From Rhodococcus triatomae (lineage in GTDB: Bacteria > Actinomycetota > Actinomycetes > Mycobacteriales > Mycobacteriaceae), in assembly GCF_014217785.1 (NCBI RefSeq), contig NZ_CP048814.1:4650001-4714000 (forward strand): a stretch of 64,000 nt of DNA, given 5' to 3'. Under the pieces are notes generated by a model. The model saw nothing but the letters and a program-made list of their open reading frames with translations, ran no database searches and was not told where the DNA came from. Position 1 is the first letter of the stretch; each line of letters begins with the position of its first letter. Below are positions 59,458 through 64,000 of the stretch, in pieces. The position numbers and the translations under genes are program-made.

Positions 59458-60708
59458 ATGACCGAACCCACACCCGCTCGTGACCTCGATATCGTCCTGT
59501 TCGGCGCCACCGGCTTCGTCGGTCGCCTCGTCGCCGACTACCTGGCCCGCTCGGCTCCGGCGGACACCAGGATCGGACTCGCGGGGCGTTCCCTGGCGAA
59601 ACTGGAATCGGTTCGTTCCACTCTCGGCCCCGCTGCCGAGGACTGGCCGCTGATCGTCGCGGACTCCACGGATCCGGACTCGATCGCGGGCCTCGTCGCG
59701 CGCGCCGCGGTGGTCGCCACCACTGTCGGCCCGTACGCCAAGTACGGGCGCACTCTCGTCGACGCCTGCGCCGACTCCGGAACGCACTACGTCGACCTCA
59801 CGGGCGAGTCCCTCTTCGCCCGCGAGAGCATCGATGCCAACCACGAACGCGCCGTCGCGACCGGCGCGAAGATCGTCCACTCCTGCGGATTCGACTCGAT
59901 CCCGTCCGATCTGGGTGTGCACGTACTGCACGGCGCCGTGACCGCCGACGGAGCAGGGGACCTCACCGACACCACGCTCGTCGTCACCGACCTCCGCGGC
60001 GGCGTCAGTGGTGGCACCATCGACTCCCTGCGCACCCAGGTCGAGGTGTCGGTCAAGGACGCCGGCCTACGCCGGCTCGCCGCATCCCCCTACACCCTCA
60101 GCCCGGACCGGACGGCCGAGCCGGACCTCGGCCGCCAGTCCGACGTCTCCGTCGTCAAGGGCGCCGACATCGCGCCCGGAATCCGCGGGTGGAAGGCCCC
60201 GTTCGTCATGGCGTCCTACAACACCCGGGTGGTCCGACGCTCGAACGCGCTCACCGGCTGGTTCTACGGGCGCGACTTCCGGTACCGCGAGGTGATGAAC
60301 GTCGGGTCCTCCGTGCTCTCGCTGCCCGTAGCGGCCGCAGTCGCCGCCGGCACGGGCGCGCTGGTCGCGGGCCTGGCGTTCCGACCCACCCGCGCACTGC
60401 TCGACAGGATCCTCCCGAAGCCCGGCGAGGGACCGAGCGAGAAGACCCGCCGGACGGGACGGTTCACGATGGACCTGTACACGACGACCTCCACCGGTGC
60501 GCGCTACACCGCCCGGGTCAAGGCGCAGGGCGATCCCGGCTACCAGGCGACGGCGGTGATGCTGGGCGAGTCCGCCCTCGGCCTCGCACTCGGCGGCGCC
60601 GAGCTGCCCGACACGGCAGGCGTCCTCACCCCGGCCACGGCGTTCGGCGACGTGCTCGTCGACCGTCTCCGCGACGCCGGTGTCGAGTTCTCGGCGCGGC
60701 GCCTCTGA
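59458..60708 (+). CDS. Saccharopine-dehydrogenase-family enoyl reductase-like protein
   Basis: 416 residues. N-terminal Rossmann DIVLFGATGFVGRLVADYLAR and GLAGRSLAKLESVRS, then ADSTDPDSIAGLVARAAVVATTVGPYAKYGRTLVDACADSGTHYVDLTGE in pieces, and SCGFDSIPSDLGVH. Closest recalled relatives are the mycobacterial Rv2449c/Rv2953 proteins, of which Rv2953 is a trans-acting enoyl reductase in lipid synthesis. A hydrophobic segment near residues 285-310 suggests membrane contact. Here the substrate is unknown; the neighbour is glcB. Confidence 0.88.
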   Translation: MTEPTPARDLDIVLFGATGFVGRLVADYLARSAPADTRIGLAGRSLAKLESVRSTLGPAAEDWPLIVADSTDPDSIAGLVARAAVVATTVGPYAKYGRTLVDACADSGTHYVDLTGESLFARESIDANHERAVATGAKIVHSCGFDSIPSDLGVHVLHGAVTADGAGDLTDTTLVVTDLRGGVSGGTIDSLRTQVEVSVKDAGLRRLAASPYTLSPDRTAEPDLGRQSDVSVVKGADIAPGIRGWKAPFVMASYNTRVVRRSNALTGWFYGRDFRYREVMNVGSSVLSLPVAAAVAAGTGALVAGLAFRPTRALLDRILPKPGEGPSEKTRRTGRFTMDLYTTTSTGARYTARVKAQGDPGYQATAVMLGESALGLALGGAELPDTAGVLTPATAFGDVLVDRLRDAGVEFSARRL

Positions 60709-60843
60709 CCGGCCGGAAGGTCGTCCACCAGCGCCGTGCGGCCGGTCGGATCCCCCGGCAGTTCGGGAATACTCCCAGGTAACATGGACAGGGATCCAGG
60801 CACCCGTCGCGGTGCTCCGAGAGCGGAAAAGTGAGGCTTTTTC

Positions 60844-63027
60844 ATGACTGAGCGTGTTCAGGTCGGCGGTCTGCAGATCGCCAAGGTGCTCTACGACTTC
60901 GTCGAGAAGGAGGCCCTTCCCGGGACCGGTGTCGACGTCGACACCTTCTGGACCGGCGCCGACAAGGTCTTCGCCGATCTCGCACCGAAGAACCGTGACC
61001 TGCTCGCCAAGCGTGACGACCTGCAGGCCCGCATCGACGCGTGGCACCGGGAGAACCCGGGCACCCCGGATCCCGCGACCTATCGCGCCTTCCTCGAGGA
61101 GATCGGCTACCTGGTCCCTCAGCCCGACGCCTTCGAGGTGGGTACCGCCGGCGTCGACACCGAGATCACCTCGACCGCCGGCCCGCAGCTCGTCGTCCCG
61201 GTGCTCAATGCCCGGTTCGCTCTCAACGCATCCAACGCGCGCTGGGGATCGCTGTACGACGCCCTGTACGGCACCAATGCGATCTCCGAGGAGGGTGGAG
61301 CCGAGAAGGGCAAGGGCTACAACAAGGTTCGTGGCGACAAGGTCATCGCGTGGGCCCGCGACTTCCTCGACACCGCGGTGCCGCTGGCGACCGGCTCGCA
61401 CAAGGACTCCACTGCCTACGCCATCGACGGCTCCGAGCTGAAGGTCACTCTCGCGGACGGCACCGTCACCACTCTCGCCCAGCCGGAGAAGCTCGTCGGC
61501 TTCCTCGGCGAGAAGGATGCACCCGCCGCGGTGCTGCTGCGCAACAACGGCCTGCACCTCGAGATCCAGATCGATCCGGCCTCGCCGATCGGCTCGACCG
61601 ACGCCGCGGGCGTGAAGGACGTGGTGCTCGAGTCCGCGATCACCACGATCATGGACTTCGAGGACTCGGTCGCGGCCGTCGACGCCGACGACAAGGTCGT
61701 CGGCTACCGCAACTGGCTGGGCCTCAACCGGGGTGATCTGTCCGAGGAGATCGCCAAGGACGGCAAGTCCTTCACCCGCAGCCTCAACGCGGACCGCGTG
61801 TACCGGACCCTGGACGGTGGAGAGCTCGCCCTGCACGGTCGTTCGCTGCTGTTCGTCCGCAACGTCGGGCACCTCATGACGAACCCCGCCATCCTCGACG
61901 CCGACGGCAACGAACTGCCGGAAGGCATCCTCGATGCCCTGATCACGAGCCTCGCGGCCATCCACGGCCTGCGGCGCAGCGACGAGAACGGACCGCTCGA
62001 CAACAGCCGGACGGGTTCGATCTACATCGTCAAGCCCAAGCAGCACGGCCCGGAAGAGGTCGCGTTCACCACGGAACTGTTCGCCCGCGTCGAGCAGGTC
62101 CTCGGACTGCCCGAGAACACCCTCAAGGTCGGCATCATGGACGAGGAGCGGCGCACCACCGTCAACCTCGCCGCCTGCATCAAGGAGGCGAGCGACCGGG
62201 TGGTGTTCATCAACACCGGCTTCCTGGACCGCACCGGCGACGAGATCCACACCTCGATGGAGGCCGGGCCGATGGTCCGCAAGGCCGACATGAAGAAGCA
62301 GAAGTGGATCGCCGCGTACGAGGACTGGAACGTCGACACCGGGCTGGCCACCGGTCTGCAGGGCAAGGCGCAGATCGGCAAGGGTATGTGGGCGATGACG
62401 GACCTCATGGCCGAGATGCTGGAGCAGAAGATCGGCCATCCCAAGGCGGGCGCGAACACCGCCTGGGTGCCGTCGCCCACCGGCGCCACCCTGCACGCCA
62501 CGCACTACCACGAGGTCGACGTCTTCGCGGTCCAGGACGAGTTGAAGGGCCACCCGCGCGCGAGCCTGGACGACATCCTCACCATCCCGCTGGCACCGAG
62601 CACCGACTGGAGCGACGCCGAGAAGCAGGAGGAACTCGACAACAACAGCCAGTCGATCCTCGGCTACGTGGTCCGCTGGATCAGCCAGGGAGTCGGCTGC
62701 TCGAAGGTGCCCGACATCCACGACGTCGCGCTCATGGAGGACCGGGCCACGCTGCGGATCTCCAGCCAGCTCCTGGCGAACTGGCTGCGCCACGGCATCG
62801 TGTCCGAGGCCGATGTCGTCGCCTCGCTCGAGCGCATGGCACCGGTCGTCGACCGGCAGAACGCGGGAGATTCCGCGTACCGTCCGATGTCGCCGGCTTT
62901 CGACGACAACATCGCGTTCCAGGCGGCGAAGGAGCTGATCCTCGAGGGCGCGAAGCAGCCGAGCGGCTACACCGAGCCGATCCTGCACCGCCGTCGCCGC
63001 GAGTACAAGAAGGCGTTCGGCTGGTGA
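60844..63027 (+). CDS. glcB: Malate synthase G
   Basis: 727 residues, usual length for form G. Condenses glyoxylate and acetyl-CoA to malate in the glyoxylate shunt. Mg and glyoxylate site in [18 protein letters not shown] and [18 protein letters not shown]; catalytic-base region near the C-terminus in [16 protein letters not shown]. The ribosome site is weak (GTGAGGC, about nine bases upstream); a TAACAT at 60780-60785 gives a leader of roughly 50 nt, so unlike many neighbours it is leadered. Followed by a strong terminator. Rv1837c in M. tuberculosis is likewise adjacent to Rv1836c. Confidence 0.97.
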   Translation: MTERVQVGGLQIAKVLYDFVEKEALPGTGVDVDTFWTGADKVFADLAPKNRDLLAKRDDLQARIDAWHRENPGTPDPATYRAFLEEIGYLVPQPDAFEVGTAGVDTEITSTAGPQLVVPVLNARFALNASNARWGSLYDALYGTNAISEEGGAEKGKGYNKVRGDKVIAWARDFLDTAVPLATGSHKDSTAYAIDGSELKVTLADGTVTTLAQPEKLVGFLGEKDAPAAVLLRNNGLHLEIQIDPASPIGSTDAAGVKDVVLESAITTIMDFEDSVAAVDADDKVVGYRNWLGLNRGDLSEEIAKDGKSFTRSLNADRVYRTLDGGELALHGRSLLFVRNVGHLMTNPAILDADGNELPEGILDALITSLAAIHGLRRSDENGPLDNSRTGSIYIVKPKQHGPEEVAFTTELFARVEQVLGLPENTLKVGIMDEERRTTVNLAACIKEASDRVVFINTGFLDRTGDEIHTSMEAGPMVRKADMKKQKWIAAYEDWNVDTGLATGLQGKAQIGKGMWAMTDLMAEMLEQKIGHPKAGANTAWVPSPTGATLHATHYHEVDVFAVQDELKGHPRASLDDILTIPLAPSTDWSDAEKQEELDNNSQSILGYVVRWISQGVGCSKVPDIHDVALMEDRATLRISSQLLANWLRHGIVSEADVVASLERMAPVVDRQNAGDSAYRPMSPAFDDNIAFQAAKELILEGAKQPSGYTEPILHRRRREYKKAFGW

Positions 63028-63035
63028 TCTGAACC

Positions 63036-63082
63036 GACGCGATCCCCCCCGCCGTCGACCACGACGGCGGGGGGATCGCGTC
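63036..63082 (+). terminator. GC-rich terminator of glcB
   Basis: GACGCGAT, six C and GCCGTCG pair with CGACGGC, six G and ATCGCGTC, giving 21 bp with one bulged C and a 4-nt loop (63058-63061). It starts 9 bp past the glcB stop. Confidence 0.85.
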
Positions 63083-63132
63083 CCGCACCGACTCGAAAGT
63101 CGAGACAATCCCGAACGGATACAGGGGGCCAC

Positions 63133-64000
63133 GTGGGCCGGCATCGCGACGACAGGCGCTTCAGGGGCGTGAGCACCGGGCTCGTCGTCGCCGTGCTCGC
63201 GTGCGCGGTGGTGGCGGCCGCGGTGTTCGGATGGCTCCAGTTGCGCGACCGGATCCAGGACCAGGGAACCGCCGCGGCCGAGGCATGTGTCGAGGGCGAG
63301 TCGATCCTGCACGTGGCCGCGGATCCGGCGATCGCACCCCGACTCGCCGAGATCGCCCGGGAGTTCTCCGCCACCACCCCGGTGATCCGGGACCGATGCG
63401 TCACCGCCGAGGTCACCCCCGTCGCTTCCGACTCGGCCCGCGACGCACTGACGACCGAATCCGGCTGGAACGACGACCTCGGGCCGCGTCCGGCGCTGTG
63501 GGTACCGTCCAGCACCCACGATGCCCGCCGGGTCGCACCGACTGCCGTGGCGAACGGTGAGCCGCGCTCCCTCGCCACGAGCCCGATCGTCCTGGCCGCC
63601 CCCACCGTGCTCGCCGAGGCGATGACCGAGGCCGGGACGGGCTGGCGGGATCTGCCGTGGATGCAGAACGACCCGGCCGCGCTGGCACCGTGGGGCCTAC
63701 CCGAGTGGGGCAGCCTCGGACTCGCGCTTCCGATGGGACCCGAGTCACCCGGGACGGAGATGGCACTCGAGGCCGTCGCGGCCGCCGTCGCCGACGAGGG
63801 GGCGGGCCCGGTCACCGAGGAGGTCGCGCAGTCCGACCCCGTCCGGTCCGCGATCGTGGCGCTCGGTTCCGGCTACCAGGCCGCGGGCGGACAGCCCGAG
63901 GCCACCGCTCCTGCCCTCCTCGAATCTCTCGCCGGCGACCCCGATCCGGCCGACGCCGCCGTCCACGCGGTCCCCACCACCGAGCAGTCGATCCTCACCC
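63133..64000 (+). CDS. Membrane-anchored binding-protein/VWA-type gene, 3'-truncated by window edge
   Basis: GTG 63133 (after CAGGGGG) opens a frame still running at base 64000, 289 codons. A basic N-terminus (GRHRDDRRFRG) precedes one membrane helix, VSTGLVVAVLACAVVAAAVFGWLQL, then a periplasmic solute-binding-like domain: SILHVAADPAIAPRLAEIAREFS, ALWVPSSTHDARRV, LATSPIVLAAPTVLAEAM, WGSLGLALPMGPESPGTEMALEAV. This matches the first half of Rv1836c-type proteins, which end in a von Willebrand A domain; that part is outside the window. Likely a cell-wall surface protein. Confidence 0.8.
   Translation, partial: MGRHRDDRRFRGVSTGLVVAVLACAVVAAAVFGWLQLRDRIQDQGTAAAEACVEGESILHVAADPAIAPRLAEIAREFSATTPVIRDRCVTAEVTPVASDSARDALTTESGWNDDLGPRPALWVPSSTHDARRVAPTAVANGEPRSLATSPIVLAAPTVLAEAMTEAGTGWRDLPWMQNDPAALAPWGLPEWGSLGLALPMGPESPGTEMALEAVAAAVADEGAGPVTEEVAQSDPVRSAIVALGSGYQAAGGQPEATAPALLESLAGDPDPADAAVHAVPTTEQSILT

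Noticed and set aside
60067-63519. 1150-codon minus-strand open frame opposite glcB and its neighbours
   Set aside because: Composition-driven shadow of malate synthase and the saccharopine-like gene; low-complexity Arg/Gly/Val sequence with no domain.

Overview
The window is a contiguous, GC-rich chromosomal segment from an actinobacterium of the order Mycobacteriales, most like Rhodococcus or Nocardia. The evidence is a Pup-proteasome cluster, mycothiol synthesis (mshC), the GlgE-pathway pair treS-pep2, abundant GTG starts, 4-nt GTGA/ATGA gene overlaps, and gene order from about 5.4 to 56.4 kb that largely follows Mycobacterium tuberculosis Rv2089c-Rv2141c (compared from memory). No plasmid, phage or insertion-sequence hallmark was seen.

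Layout: 1-4.7 kb holds the 3' end of a flavin/F420-type (PPOX) oxidoreductase, a cysteine-cluster pentapeptide-repeat protein, and trehalose synthase with maltokinase. 4.8-15 kb has small membrane proteins, a Xaa-Pro dipeptidase, a 5'-3' exonuclease, a DUF4333 membrane protein, helY, tatC-tatA and the DNA-damage regulators pafC-pafB. 15-24 kb is the pupylation/proteasome system: pafA, prcA-prcB-pup, dop, arc (mpa), interrupted by a PAP2-diacylglycerol-kinase fusion and a NUDIX gene. 24-35 kb has trmI, a RecB-type nuclease, a thioesterase, hisG-hisE, a pseudouridine synthase, trhO, a HAD phosphatase and cobalamin-dependent metH. 35-36 kb is a PAC2-family gene. 36-46 kb is an accessory slot in this core backbone: a winged-helix protein, a membrane-anchored Hsp70/actin-fold protein, and a three-gene SMC-like operon recognisable as Wadjet type II jetA-jetB-jetC, without the jetD nuclease gene. 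46-56 kb returns to core genes: mshC, two conserved actinobacterial genes, a phosphomutase, uppP, an aldo/keto reductase, a lipoprotein, pyrD, a PEBP-family protein and an M20 peptidase. 56.5-64 kb has tRNA-Leu(GAG), an SDR protein with a zinc knuckle, a universal-stress-like protein, a DUF2784 protein, a saccharopine-dehydrogenase-like reductase, malate synthase G, and the start of a membrane-anchored binding-protein/VWA-type gene cut by the window end.

How it fits together: PafA ligates Pup to targets after Dop deamidates the Pup C-terminal Gln; Arc/Mpa unfolds them into the PrcAB core; PafBC, encoded next to PafA, activates DNA-damage genes. TreS and Pep2 feed maltose-1-phosphate to glucan synthesis. 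A conspicuous expression theme is a -10-like TANNNT hexamer exactly 6-8 nt before the start codon of many genes, the hallmark of leaderless transcripts. Intergenic space is short throughout: no gap exceeds 300 bp, and many convergent gaps hold perfect or near-perfect hairpins.
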